This document shows positions 1-7,340 of a stretch of 17,663 nt of DNA, piece by piece. The DNA lies in contig NZ_DATJPM010000076.1 of assembly GCF_035506375.1 (NCBI RefSeq), positions 1-17,663 of the forward strand, given 5' to 3'. The notes beneath the pieces are model-generated. The model saw nothing but the letters and a program-made list of their open reading frames with translations. It was not told where the DNA came from and did not search any database. Within the stretch, counting starts at the first letter, position 1. Each line of letters begins with the position of its first letter. Origin of the DNA: Methanocella sp. GTDB lineage: Archaea > Halobacteriota > Methanocellia > Methanocellales > Methanocellaceae. The position numbers and the translations under genes were made by a program.

Positions 1-1
1 C

Positions 2-724
2 CGGGTGCTCCTGCCCGTCATGGTCAACCTGGACGGTTTCCTCATCACCCATACGTACGAGCCCGTAGAGCTATTGGACCAGAAGATGGTGGACGAGTTC
101 CTTCCGCCCTATAAGCCGCTGTACGCCCTCGACCCGAAGAACCCGGTGACCATGGGCCTGGTAGCGCCGCCGGAAGTCTACACCGAGGCCCGCTACATGG
201 TGCACAATGCCCAGATAAAGTCTAAGGAAGTCATCGAGGAAGTCGCCCGGGACTTCGGTAAAAAGTTCGGGAGGTACCAGGGCGGCCTGATCGAGGCCTA
301 TAAGATGGAGGGCGCCGAAGTAGCGCTGGTCGCCATGGGGTCCATCATCGGCTCCATAAAGGACGCGGTGGACGAGATGCGCGCCGAAGGCATCAAGGTC
401 GGCGCGGTGAAGGTGCGTGCGTACCGGCCGTTCCCGGTCGAGGCGCTGCGTGATGCGCTAAAGGGCGCCAAGGTTATCTGCGTCGTCGACAGGAACATCT
501 CCATGGGCATGGAGGGTGCCCTGTTCACCGACCTGAAGGCCGGCCTCTACGCGAAGTCGAGCGCCGAAATGCTGGGCTTTATCGCCGGCCTGGGGGGCAG
601 GGACATCACGATCGAGGATTTCAAGGCGATGGCGAACAAAGGGTTCGCGAAGCTCAAGGGGGAAAAGGTATCCGAGATGGAATGGTACAAGCTTGACGCC
701 GACATACTCCCGGAGGGGATATAA
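2..724 (+). CDS. porA: Pyruvate:ferredoxin oxidoreductase alpha subunit, 3' part
   Basis: This is the C-terminal 240 or so residues of a 2-oxoacid:ferredoxin oxidoreductase alpha subunit; the reading frame is open to the left edge, so the start lies outside the window. In methanogens PorABCD interconverts acetyl-CoA plus CO2 and pyruvate with ferredoxin in the cytoplasm. The visible part covers the end of the pyrimidine-binding domain and the transketolase C-terminal-like domain, with the typical stretch VRAYRPFPVEALRDAL followed by VICVVDRNISMGMEGALF. The stop codon is immediately followed by the ATG of porB, and the porB ribosome binding site lies inside the end of this gene, so the two are translationally linked. 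Pyruvate specificity, rather than 2-oxoisovalerate or another oxoacid, rests on overall likeness and the PorA-PorB order, because the substrate-determining N-terminal part is not visible. Confidence 0.9.
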   Translation, partial: RVLLPVMVNLDGFLITHTYEPVELLDQKMVDEFLPPYKPLYALDPKNPVTMGLVAPPEVYTEARYMVHNAQIKSKEVIEEVARDFGKKFGRYQGGLIEAYKMEGAEVALVAMGSIIGSIKDAVDEMRAEGIKVGAVKVRAYRPFPVEALRDALKGAKVICVVDRNISMGMEGALFTDLKAGLYAKSSAEMLGFIAGLGGRDITIEDFKAMANKGFAKLKGEKVSEMEWYKLDADILPEGI

Positions 725-1648
725 ATGGCGGCGCTAGAGGACCTATTCGCATCGGGCCACAGGGCCTGTGCGGGCTGCGGGTGCGCGCTGACGATGAAGA
801 CGCTGCTGCGCGCCACCGGCCCGAACGTGATCATCGCCGAGGCGACGGGCTGCATGGAGGTCGTCTCCTCCACCTACCCGGAGAGTGCCTGGAAGGTGCC
901 CTGGATCCACTCCCTGTTCGAGAATGCGGGCCCCGTGGCCGCAGGGATCGAGTCGGGGCTCAAGGCCACCGGCAGGAAGAACGACACCAAGATCATCGCC
1001 ATTGGCGGCGACGGCGCGACCTTTGATATCGGCTTCGGCAACCTGTCGGGCGTCATGGAGCGGGGCCACGATATCCTGTACGTTTGCTACGATAACGAGG
1101 CGTACATGAACACCGGCATCCAGCGGAGCGGTTCCACGCCCTACGATGCCTCGACGACGACCACGCCGTCGGGAAAGATCTCCTATGGTAATCAGAGGCC
1201 GAAGAAGAACATCCCGGCGATCATGGCGGCGCATGGCGTGCCTTACGTAGCCGTGACCTCCATCGGCTATCCGGCGGATTTCACCAAGAAAGTCAGAAAA
1301 GCGCTGACCATCGAAGGGCCCAAGTACATCCAGGTGCACGCGACCTGCACGCCCGGCTGGGGCGTCGACAGCGCCGAGTCCATTGAGATCCTGAGGCTCG
1401 CCGTGGAGACGGCGATGTATCCTCTATTCGAGTACGAGAACGGCCAGCGGACGAGCGTCCACAAAATAAAAGACCGCAAGCCTGTCCGCGAGTACCTCGA
1501 GAGGCAGAAGCGGTTCTCGCACCTGTTCAAGATGCCCGGCGGCGATAAGGAGATCGAGAAGATCCAGCGGATTGCGGACCTCAACGCGGAGTTCTTCGGC
1601 CTGGACGTCAAGCCGAAGCCGCAAGAGGCTCAGGAGCCCAAACAGTAA
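725..1648 (+). CDS. porB: Pyruvate:ferredoxin oxidoreductase beta subunit
   Basis: This 307-residue protein is the thiamine-diphosphate and [4Fe-4S]-carrying beta subunit of pyruvate:ferredoxin oxidoreductase. Cysteines C15, C18, C43 and C208 match the four cluster ligands of PorB (CAGC near the N-terminus, ATGC, and HATCTPGW). GGDGAT (residues 94-99) followed by NEAYMNTGIQRS (from residue 124) is the TPP/Mg-binding signature. A Shine-Dalgarno sequence GGAGG at 712-716 precedes the ATG and lies within porA. Length and motifs are normal for the family; the last 15 residues are a polar tail rich in Lys, Pro and Glu. It works with PorA upstream. The small PorC and PorD subunits are not downstream, so they probably precede porA outside the window, which is an inference. 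Confidence 0.95.
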   Translation: MAALEDLFASGHRACAGCGCALTMKTLLRATGPNVIIAEATGCMEVVSSTYPESAWKVPWIHSLFENAGPVAAGIESGLKATGRKNDTKIIAIGGDGATFDIGFGNLSGVMERGHDILYVCYDNEAYMNTGIQRSGSTPYDASTTTTPSGKISYGNQRPKKNIPAIMAAHGVPYVAVTSIGYPADFTKKVRKALTIEGPKYIQVHATCTPGWGVDSAESIEILRLAVETAMYPLFEYENGQRTSVHKIKDRKPVREYLERQKRFSHLFKMPGGDKEIEKIQRIADLNAEFFGLDVKPKPQEAQEPKQ

Positions 1649-1662
1649 GCAGGGAGTATCGG

Positions 1663-2265
1663 ATGTACGTCGGAAGGTTCGTCTGCGTGGGAAAAACGGG
1701 CGGAAAGCTGTGGGCTGGATACCGGGTATCCTCACGGTCGTTCCCTAACCGGCATGCCGTGCGTATAAACGATAACACCGTGGCGATCATGCCGAAGGAT
1801 ATTAAAGACCTCGAGAAGAGCCCGTACATCTCGTATAACTGCGTCCGGATAGAGAACGGCGCGGCCGTCATCGCCAACGGCTCCCATACCGACCCCATAA
1901 TCGAGAAAATATCGACGGGCTATCCGGCACGCGATGCCCTTGCTTTGAGCTTACTGGCGATGGACTACGAGAGGGATACGCTCGATACGCCACGGATCGC
2001 GGCGGCCCTTTCGAACGGTTTTGCTTATCTGGGCATCGTCACGAGGGACGGCATCAACGTCAGCGACTTTCCGCTGCTTGAGAACGAGTGCTTCATGGTG
2101 GCCACCTACGAGAAGACGGTCTTCTCGCGGCTGACGGTCGAGGCATCGTCCGCGGAGGACGTGGCGAAGAAGATGTTCGAGCTCACCTTCGAGAAGGCCG
2201 TGTGCTCCGCCGGAGTATTCCAGTCGGACGGCGGGTTCGAAGTGGGCATCTACAACGGGCCTTAA
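1663..2265 (+). CDS. purO: Archaeal IMP cyclohydrolase PurO
   Basis: This 200-residue protein matches archaeal IMP cyclohydrolase, which closes the ring of FAICAR to form inosine monophosphate in the last step of purine synthesis. The N-terminus MYVGRFVCVG and the following YRVSSRSFPNR are hallmarks of this Ntn-hydrolase-like family; further conserved stretches are NGSHTDPI and GYPARDAL. PurO is unrelated to the bacterial PurH cyclohydrolase domain and is found mainly in euryarchaea. The ATG is preceded by GGGAG and lies 14 bp after porB, so read-through from the por genes is likely, although the functions are unconnected. A hairpin that includes the stop codon and a T-run follow, marking the probable end of the transcript. 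Confidence 0.93.
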   Translation: MYVGRFVCVGKTGGKLWAGYRVSSRSFPNRHAVRINDNTVAIMPKDIKDLEKSPYISYNCVRIENGAAVIANGSHTDPIIEKISTGYPARDALALSLLAMDYERDTLDTPRIAAALSNGFAYLGIVTRDGINVSDFPLLENECFMVATYEKTVFSRLTVEASSAEDVAKKMFELTFEKAVCSAGVFQSDGGFEVGIYNGP

Positions 2266-2281
2266 ACGGCCCTTATTTTTT
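2257..2281 (+). terminator. Terminator after purO
   Basis: GGGCC (2257-2261) pairs with GGCCC (2268-2272) around a 6-nt loop that contains the purO stop codon, followed by a T-rich run (2273-2281). This resembles an intrinsic terminator and would end the porA-porB-purO transcript. The stem is only 5 bp, and archaeal termination depends mainly on the T-run, so the hairpin may be secondary. Confidence 0.6.
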
Positions 2282-2298
2282 ATCACGCATAATACATA

Positions 2299-2306
2299 TT
2301 TATATT
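2299..2306 (+). promoter_or_regulatory. TATA box for the histidine kinase gene
   Basis: TTTATATT lies in a strongly AT-rich spacer about 28-35 bp before the ATG at 2334. With archaeal spacing of about 25 bp, transcription would start within a few bases of that ATG. No Shine-Dalgarno sequence is visible (ACGAGTCCG precedes the ATG), so a leaderless or nearly leaderless mRNA is likely. A second AT-rich stretch at 2316-2325 is too close to the start codon to be the TATA box for this start. Confidence 0.45.
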
Positions 2307-2333
2307 TTTAAATAAATATTATAAACGAGTCCG

Positions 2334-4091
2334 ATGCAAGAGAACTTTCCAGGGCCATATCACGAGAGATCCTGCTCCCTTCTTTTCCGTAACGCCGCGA
2401 TGATGGATAGCTCCGACAGCATGGATACCGCCCTGGGAAGGCTCGCAGCCAATATGGCAGAGCTCGCGGGGTCCGATTCCTGCCTTGTCCTGTTAAGGAG
2501 CCTGGAGGATGAATGGAAAGTCGCCGCCGCGTACGGCCAGGGCCTACAGGCGCAGAGCATCGAATTATCCGGCGCCGCCCTCGCGGCCATCGAAAGAAAG
2601 GAGGCTGCCGCAGTAAAAGCCGGCGACCTGGGGGTCCGTGACTTTGAAGGCACTGCTTTTCTCTGCGTTCCGCTGGTCTCCTACAGCCGGCCGGCCGGGC
2701 TGGCCGTGCTCTTCTCTAAAGGAAGGCGCCTGGAATTTTCTCCGGACACGAAAAAGCTTCTCGCCATGATGGGCATCCAGGGAGCCCACGCAATCGACGA
2801 GTTCACCTACCGCGACGAGCTTCAGAAGCGCAGCGACGAGCTTCGCCGGGTCTACGAGATCCAGCGCCGGATCACCCAGAGCATCGACCTGGATGAGGCG
2901 ACGGCAAGCATCGTCGAGAATGCGCCCTATATCACCCGGCTCGAATACTGTTTGATATACCTCCTGGACCCGAACGAGCGCAATATCGTATCCGTAAAGG
3001 CTCCCGAGGCCGTGGAAAAGAAGTTCGGCAAGCTCAAGTTCAGCCTGGACGAGCTCGTGGCCTCGCGGATCGCCATGGACGAGCGGAGGCCGCTGTTCAT
3101 CGAGGATGCCCGTACGTTCCCTAACATTTCGAAGCGCATCGTGGATATGCTCGGCTGGGGCTCAGCCATCGTGCTGCCCCTCATATCCCGGGACCGCGTG
3201 CTGGGCGTCATGTGGCTCTACACCACCGACCGGAAGGTTCATTTCGACGACAACGACCGCAGGAGCGCCATCGCCCTGTCCGACCAGGCAGCGAACATCA
3301 TCGACACCGCGCGCCTATACAAAGAGCTCGCAGATTCCTATGAGAAGCTAAAGGATCTGGACAGGACGAAGATGGAATTTTTTACGCTCATCTCCCACGA
3401 GCTGAGAAACCCCCTGGCCATCATCAAAGGCTATACGGAGCTTCTCTACGACAGCACGCTCGGCGAGGTGAACGATAAGCAGAAGGATAAGCTTGCACGG
3501 ATCCGGGAGAACGTCGATAAGCTCGCCGACATGGTCGGCAAGATGTCCGAGATCTCGTCCCTGGAGACGAAACGCTACAGCGTCGACCGGTCAGACGTGT
3601 CCCTGGGGAACATGGTGGAAGAGCTCGCGGATACGATGGGTTTCCTCTTTAAGAACAAGCACATCACGCTCGAGGTGGTGATACCCGAAAATCTGCCATT
3701 GGTGGAAGTGGACAGAAAAAAGATGGAGCAGGTCATCCTGAACCTCCTGAACAACGCTCTCAAATATACGCCCGATGGCGGCCGCGTGACCATCGGGGCG
3801 AAGGATCGCGTCACAGACATCCTTGTATGGGTGAGCGATACGGGCATAGGCATACCAAGGAAAGACCTGGATAAGATCTTTACCGGGTTCTACCACTCCG
3901 GATACAAGCTGTCCTACGAGTACAAAGGCCCGGGCCTGGGGCTGGCCGTCTCCCGGAAGATCATCGAGGGCCACGGCGGCCATATCTGGACGAAAAGCGA
4001 AGTGGGGAAAGGCAGCACTTTTTATTTTACCATACCGAAGCGCCACGCCGGAGAGGCGCCGGCCGCAAGCCACCCGGCGCGCACGCGATAA
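2334..4091 (+). CDS. Cytoplasmic GAF-GAF sensor histidine kinase
   Basis: This 585-residue two-component sensor kinase has no membrane segment and no signal peptide. It shows a first GAF-like domain (about 28-155), a helical linker (about 157-180), a second GAF domain (about 185-330), a short coiled segment, a HisKA dimerisation domain with phosphoacceptor His355 in ISHELRNPLAIIKGY, and a HATPase_c domain. The ATPase has the N box NLLNNALKYTPDGG (Asn474), G1 box SDTGIGIP (Asp502) and G2 box GPGLGLAVSRKIIEGHGG. All catalytic boxes are intact. GAF domains bind small molecules or redox/haem cofactors, but nothing here shows the ligand. No receiver domain or response regulator is adjacent, so the partner is elsewhere. 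The only near neighbour is the small membrane protein 12 bp downstream. A polar tail follows the last ATPase strand. Confidence 0.9.
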   Translation: MQENFPGPYHERSCSLLFRNAAMMDSSDSMDTALGRLAANMAELAGSDSCLVLLRSLEDEWKVAAAYGQGLQAQSIELSGAALAAIERKEAAAVKAGDLGVRDFEGTAFLCVPLVSYSRPAGLAVLFSKGRRLEFSPDTKKLLAMMGIQGAHAIDEFTYRDELQKRSDELRRVYEIQRRITQSIDLDEATASIVENAPYITRLEYCLIYLLDPNERNIVSVKAPEAVEKKFGKLKFSLDELVASRIAMDERRPLFIEDARTFPNISKRIVDMLGWGSAIVLPLISRDRVLGVMWLYTTDRKVHFDDNDRRSAIALSDQAANIIDTARLYKELADSYEKLKDLDRTKMEFFTLISHELRNPLAIIKGYTELLYDSTLGEVNDKQKDKLARIRENVDKLADMVGKMSEISSLETKRYSVDRSDVSLGNMVEELADTMGFLFKNKHITLEVVIPENLPLVEVDRKKMEQVILNLLNNALKYTPDGGRVTIGAKDRVTDILVWVSDTGIGIPRKDLDKIFTGFYHSGYKLSYEYKGPGLGLAVSRKIIEGHGGHIWTKSEVGKGSTFYFTIPKRHAGEAPAASHPARTR

Positions 4092-4103
4092 TTATAACAT
4101 TCC

Positions 4104-4508
4104 ATGCGTATACTTGACATGATGAACAGGTGCTCAAAGATCCGGATATCGTGCGGCCTACTCGCACTTATCATGGTCTTGAACGCGATACTTTCCGCCA
4201 TATGCGTCTATATATCGATGGACTGGCTCCGGGCCATGTTCTACGGCATCAACGTTGTGGTAGTCCTGCTTCTTTTCTGCACGCTGGCCATCCAGTCCTA
4301 CGGCTATACGGGAAAGATCGGCGAAGAGCGACGGCAAACGCCGTATCTCTACTCCGTGATCGGCGTGATGATGGGGTGCACGCTGCTCCTCGCGCCGGTC
4401 ATGTACCTCAGCGTATCGTCGTCGATAAATGACCCGGTCATCCTGTTATCGTGCATCTGCATCCTGGTGGTTTACGTTTACATCATCATCCTTCGGGACC
4501 ATTCGTGA
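4104..4508 (+). CDS. Small four-helix membrane protein, unknown function
   Basis: This 134-residue protein belongs to no family I recognise. Hydrophobicity gives four likely transmembrane helices (about 15-37, 44-65, 81-104 and 110-130), with a charged loop GKIGEERRQTP (70-80) between helices 2 and 3. It starts 12 bp after the sensor kinase stop, so the two are probably cotranscribed. A role as a membrane partner or input for that soluble kinase is a guess from position only. There is no clear ribosome binding site. In-frame ATGs also occur at codons 6 and 7, so the true start could be 15-18 bp later. Confidence 0.6.
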   Translation: MRILDMMNRCSKIRISCGLLALIMVLNAILSAICVYISMDWLRAMFYGINVVVVLLLFCTLAIQSYGYTGKIGEERRQTPYLYSVIGVMMGCTLLLAPVMYLSVSSSINDPVILLSCICILVVYVYIIILRDHS

Positions 4509-4532
4509 TGCGGTAAGCTAAACGGATTTAGA

Positions 4533-4545
4533 AATAAAAAAGAGG
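4533..4545 (-). terminator. T-run terminator after tfb
   Basis: Read on the minus strand, CTCTTTTTTATTT follows the tfb stop codon (4568-4570) by about 22 bases. A T-run of this kind is typical for the 3' end of archaeal transcripts. It lies in the 59-bp spacer between the convergent membrane-protein gene and tfb. No strong hairpin is seen. Confidence 0.5.
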
Positions 4546-4567
4546 GTGGGTCCCGAACAACCCCGCT

Positions 4568-5584
4568 TTACAGGATTATCTCAATGTCGAGCTCTTCGGC
4601 GAGCTCCTTGTACCGGTTCCGGATGGTGACTTCGGTCACGCCGGCCACGTTGGCGACTTCCCTCTGGGTCCTGCGCTCTCCGCACAGGATGGAGGAAATG
4701 TAGATGGCCGCCGCAGCCACGCCCGTCGGGCCCCGGCCACTTGTAAGCTCCTTCTCCGCCGCCTGCCTCAGGATCTCCACGGCCCGGCTCTGCACCTCGC
4801 CTTTTAGCGATAATCCGGAGCAGAATCTCGGGACGTAGTCGATGGGCGAGGTCGGCATCAGCTTGAGGCCCAGCTCACGGGATATGAACCGGTAGGTCCT
4901 GCCGATCTCTTTTCTGCTTACTCTCGATACTTCCGCGATCTCGTCGAGGGTCCTGGGAACGCCGTTCTGCCTGCAGGCCGCGTACAGCGCTGCCGCCGCC
5001 ACGCCTTCAATGCTCCGGCCGCGGATCAGGTTCTTCGTCACGGCCTTACGGTAAACTACGGCCGACGTCTCCCTGATGTTCCTCGGCAGGCCGAGAGCGG
5101 ACGCCATACGGTCCAGCTCGGAAAGAGCGAACGCCAGGTTACGCTCCGTCGCGTTAGAAACACGAATACGCCTCTGCCATTTCCTGAGACGGTACAGCTG
5201 GGCCCTGTTCTTCGATGAGATGGACTTGCCATAGGAGTCACGGTTCCTCCAGTCGATCATCGTGGACAGGCCCTTGTCGTGGATGGTGAACGTCATGGGG
5301 GCGCCTACACGAGACCTCTTCATGCGCTGGTCGTGGTCAAAGGCCCGCCACTCGGGGCCCATGTCGATGAAGTCCTCATCGACGACCAGGCCGCACTCGT
5401 TACACACGAGCTCGGCTCTCTCGTAGTCGTGGACAAGCTGGCGGGAGCCGCATTCGGGGCACTCGACGATGCGTTCTTCTCCCTCGCCCTTTTCTTTCTC
5501 GCCCTCTTTCTTGGTCCTCTCCAGAGTCTTCTCCCTGGGGACTTCCTTCTTTTCGATTTCTCTGATCTTCTCTATTTCTGCCAC
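4568..5584 (-). CDS. tfb: Transcription initiation factor TFB (TFIIB)
   Basis: This 338-residue protein is archaeal TFB, which bridges TBP on the promoter to RNA polymerase. A Zn ribbon uses C42, C45, C61 and C64 (CPEC and CNEC). Next come the B-reader/B-linker region (about 75-130, with MGPEWRAFD) and two cyclin-like repeats (about 131-237 and 240-335). The second repeat has the BRE-reading helix-turn-helix TQREVANVAGVTEVTIRNR (306-324). About 40 Lys/Glu-rich residues precede the ribbon. The start is GTG (5582-5584), preceded by AAGGTG at 5590-5595. It lies 11 bp after gar1, a conserved euryarchaeal pairing, and both should be read from the promoter before gar1. Whether the organism has other TFB copies cannot be seen here. 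Confidence 0.97.
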   Translation of the reverse strand: MAEIEKIREIEKKEVPREKTLERTKKEGEKEKGEGEERIVECPECGSRQLVHDYERAELVCNECGLVVDEDFIDMGPEWRAFDHDQRMKRSRVGAPMTFTIHDKGLSTMIDWRNRDSYGKSISSKNRAQLYRLRKWQRRIRVSNATERNLAFALSELDRMASALGLPRNIRETSAVVYRKAVTKNLIRGRSIEGVAAAALYAACRQNGVPRTLDEIAEVSRVSRKEIGRTYRFISRELGLKLMPTSPIDYVPRFCSGLSLKGEVQSRAVEILRQAAEKELTSGRGPTGVAAAAIYISSILCGERRTQREVANVAGVTEVTIRNRYKELAEELDIEIIL

Positions 5585-5595
5585 GCTTACACCTT

Positions 5596-5835
5596 CTATG
5601 CCGTGTAGACTCGGTCATTTATGAGCGCTTTAGCCTTGGACGCCGGATAATTCTTAAAAAGCCTGACGGATATGTAGGGATCCTTCTCCGGGCCAAAGAT
5701 GTCGTAAACTGTGCCGATCTTTTCCATTTTTTTGGTTAACACGCTGCTGTTCATTCTGGGAAGTGAGCCATCGTCAGAGCGAATAATGAGGTTGCCGTGC
5801 GTCGATAAATGTAATACCTTGCCAAGCCTCTTCAA
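5596..5835 (-). CDS. gar1: H/ACA RNP protein Gar1
   Basis: This 79-residue protein is archaeal Gar1, a small beta-barrel subunit of the H/ACA ribonucleoprotein that directs pseudouridylation with Cbf5, Nop10 and L7Ae. It shows the typical start KRLGKVLHLSTHGNLIIR, the central KIGTVYDIFGPEKDPYISVR and the end of the barrel. The start is TTG at 5833-5835: a stop codon lies in frame just upstream (5842-5844), there is no ATG before the middle of the protein, and the ribosome binding site GGAAGTGA sits 6 bp ahead. It is the first gene of the gar1-tfb unit. Family length is about 75-100 residues, so it looks complete. Confidence 0.92.
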   Translation of the reverse strand: MKRLGKVLHLSTHGNLIIRSDDGSLPRMNSSVLTKKMEKIGTVYDIFGPEKDPYISVRLFKNYPASKAKALINDRVYTA

Positions 5836-5841
5836 AAATCG

Positions 5842-5849
5842 TCACTTCC
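5842..5849 (-). promoter_or_regulatory. Ribosome binding site fixing the TTG start of gar1
   Basis: On the minus strand this reads GGAAGTGA, one base away from GGAGGTGA, the complement of the 16S rRNA 3' end. Six bases separate it from the TTG codon. It supports the unusual start and argues that gar1 mRNA has a short leader. Confidence 0.7.
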
Positions 5850-5876
5850 AAAACTATAAATAGTCTCGCCTCATAG

Positions 5877-5884
5877 TATATAAA
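5877..5884 (-). promoter_or_regulatory. TATA box of the gar1-tfb unit
   Basis: The minus strand reads TTTATATA, preceded by an A/G-rich BRE-like AAAG. Archaeal spacing would put the transcript start near 5852-5855, leaving room for the gar1 ribosome binding site. A second AT-rich stretch (TATTTATAG, about 5854-5862) is nearer the gene and would give a leaderless transcript, which fits less well with the ribosome binding site. The 119-bp spacer between the PHP gene and gar1 holds nothing else I can name. Confidence 0.5.
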
Positions 5885-5954
5885 CTTTACGTAATGCTTA
5901 ATAAGCTACGCTATGCGCGTAAAATAAGGGCGTCAACTGCAAGTATGCGCCTAC

Positions 5955-6617
5955 CTATTCTCTCTTTTTAAGTATTTTCAGTAATAAATCTTTCGAATTT
6001 TGGAGCGCATTTTCCGCCTCTTTGCCGGCCAATCCAGCGCCCCGGGCCACTGCGACGGCCTTTTCCCGGGTGATGAGGTCGTCCGGCGAGTGCGTGTCCG
6101 TGTCGACGACGAGCCTTGCGCCAGACTCTTTTGCCATCCGGGCCACGTGGCCGTTGGTCACGTTGTGGCCGTATCGGGCAGTAATCTCTAAATATATTCC
6201 ATTGTCGGCGGCGAGGCTCGCCTCCTCCTCCGTGATGAAACCCGGGTGGGCCAGGATATCTACATCGCCGCACTCCACCGCCGCAAGGTTCGTGAGAGGC
6301 GCCACTGGCTCGACGGGGGACTGACCATGCACGACCACGATCTCCGCGCCCGCCTCTTTCGCCATGCGGGCCAGCTTTGGGATGAGCTTCGGGGGCACGT
6401 GCGTGATCTCGACGCCCGCCAGCACTTTGATGTCGAAGCCTTCCTCCAGGTAGCGTGCGCTTTTCGCCCCCTGGAGTAGCATGTCGATGTTGGTAAAATC
6501 CGCATGGTCGGTGAGCGCGATGGCCTGGTATCCCATCACTTTCGCCCGCCGGACCAGCTCGCTGGGGAGGAGCTCCCCGTCGCTAAAGAGCGTGTGAGTG
6601 TGAAGGTCGATCATCAT
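5955..6617 (-). CDS. PHP-family metal-dependent phosphoesterase
   Basis: This 220-residue protein has the PHP fold: H6 and H8 in DLHTHT, D13, D37/H38 in LTDHADF, E70 in GVEITH, H97 in VVHGQS, H124 in LAHPG, and D174/H176 in DTDTHS. Together these form a complete set of metal ligands for a trinuclear PHP site. The family includes histidinol-phosphate phosphatases and other phosphoesterases. Automated annotation often says histidinol phosphatase, but the substrate is not shown, and none of the neighbours are histidine genes. The start is the first of two adjacent ATGs (6615-6617). No ribosome binding site is seen, and a TATA-like ATAAATAA at 6636-6643 is placed for a leaderless transcript. The palindromic repeat element begins 39 bp upstream. 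Confidence 0.85.
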   Translation of the reverse strand: MMIDLHTHTLFSDGELLPSELVRRAKVMGYQAIALTDHADFTNIDMLLQGAKSARYLEEGFDIKVLAGVEITHVPPKLIPKLARMAKEAGAEIVVVHGQSPVEPVAPLTNLAAVECGDVDILAHPGFITEEEASLAADNGIYLEITARYGHNVTNGHVARMAKESGARLVVDTDTHSPDDLITREKAVAVARGAGLAGKEAENALQNSKDLLLKILKKRE

Positions 6618-6635
6618 AGAGACTAGAATAAGCTA

Positions 6636-6643
6636 TTATTTAT
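6636..6643 (-). promoter_or_regulatory. TATA box for the PHP-family gene
   Basis: The minus strand reads ATAAATAA, centred about 23 bases before the ATG at 6617. With the usual archaeal spacing the transcript would start at or very near that ATG, and no ribosome binding site is present, so a leaderless mRNA is inferred. The promoter lies just outside the adjacent repeat element (6657-7020). Confidence 0.4.
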
Positions 6644-6656
6644 GCTTTATTAAAAC

Positions 6657-7020
6657 TGTGCTGTATTGAATATGCCGCTTCAAGCCACGAAGGGGACGGA
6701 GGCACTATTCTCACCACAAAGGCACCATGGGCACAATGCTTCACAAAGATTTTTTTACATTGACACAAAGGACACAATGACCCGCTTTTTGGGTGCTAGG
6801 GCGCCAAGGATACGATGGCACCAGGCAAAAAGCCCTTCCATGTTCATCCCCAGTGCCATTGTAACCTTTGTGCCCTAACCCCGATGAACCGGGCTTTGTA
6901 ACTTTGTAACTTAATTATAAAAAAGACTTTGTGTATCATTGTGCCCATGGTGCCTTTGTGGTGAGAATAGTGCCCTTTGTACCTTTGATTCTTAAAATAC
7001 CGGGATCATTCATCAAAGCA
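6657..7020. repeat. Palindromic foldback element 1
   Basis: This 364-bp gene-free stretch is an imperfect palindrome centred near 6837. Arms 6701-6738 and 6937-6974 are perfect reverse complements over 38 bp. Pairing continues inward with mismatches, because variants of CACAAAGG..ACAATGGCAC and AGGGCACAAAGG occur on both sides. Outside the perfect arms, related ends point inward: left TGTGCTGTATTGAATATG, right (reverse complement) TGCTTTGATGAATGATCC. The element is flanked on both sides by TAAAAC (6651-6656 and 7021-7026), a possible target duplication. No protein is supported. It lies between the 3' end of srp19 and the promoter of the PHP gene, and shares ends and internal words with element 2 (8547-9040). 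It could be a MITE-like insertion, an expanded array of short repeats, or a structured RNA when transcribed from srp19. Confidence 0.7.
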
Positions 7021-7031
7021 TAAAACGGGGC

Positions 7032-7340
7032 TTATTGCTTGCCGCCCCTGAGCCTGATGATCTCCACGCCAATCTTATCCAGCAAGGCGGACTTCGGCCC
7101 GATGTTATCTATGGTCAACCTCCCGGTCTTCTCAAGTGGCCTGCCCGGGTGGGCCTTGTTCGCCTCGATCTCGGGGTGGAGGCCCAGGTTCTCGGCCGCG
7201 CGCTTTATCTCGGTCGCCTTCGGGGCCTTTACGGAGTGCTCCTTCTTCGTCATCCTGCCCTCTTTCCGGGTGTGGTTCAGGTCCAGGTAGACCGGCCAGA
7301 CAAAGATCCGTTTCTTGCTTTGCATCTGCTCTCGCTGCAT
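7032..7340 (-). CDS. srp19: Signal recognition particle protein SRP19
   Basis: This protein of up to 102 residues is archaeal SRP19, which binds the tips of helices 6 and 8 of 7S RNA and primes assembly of SRP54 for co-translational targeting. The diagnostic start KKRIFVWPVYLDLNHTRKEGR and the central LGLHPEIEANKAHPGRP..KTGRLTI are clear. Two ATGs are possible, at 7340 and at 7325 (codon 6). The homologous region begins after the second, giving 97 residues. An AGGAT about 10 bases before the first ATG slightly favours the longer form. It is transcribed away from the lipoprotein gene, and its stop codon is 5 bp from the right flank of palindromic element 1. Confidence 0.93.
   Translation of the reverse strand: MQREQMQSKKRIFVWPVYLDLNHTRKEGRMTKKEHSVKAPKATEIKRAAENLGLHPEIEANKAHPGRPLEKTGRLTIDNIGPKSALLDKIGVEIIRLRGGKQ

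Noticed and set aside
743..1339. 198-codon open frame on the minus strand opposite porB
   Set aside because: It mirrors the codon structure of a clearly functional porB, has low-complexity Arg/His/Gly-rich composition, and resembles no family.
5955..6617. Naming the PHP-family gene as hisK/histidinol phosphatase
   Set aside because: The metal ligands show the PHP fold only; no histidine biosynthesis genes are nearby, so substrate and symbol were left open.
6666..6878. 70-codon open frame inside palindromic element 1
   Set aside because: It is built of the short repeat words of the element, with no ribosome binding site and no protein-like features.
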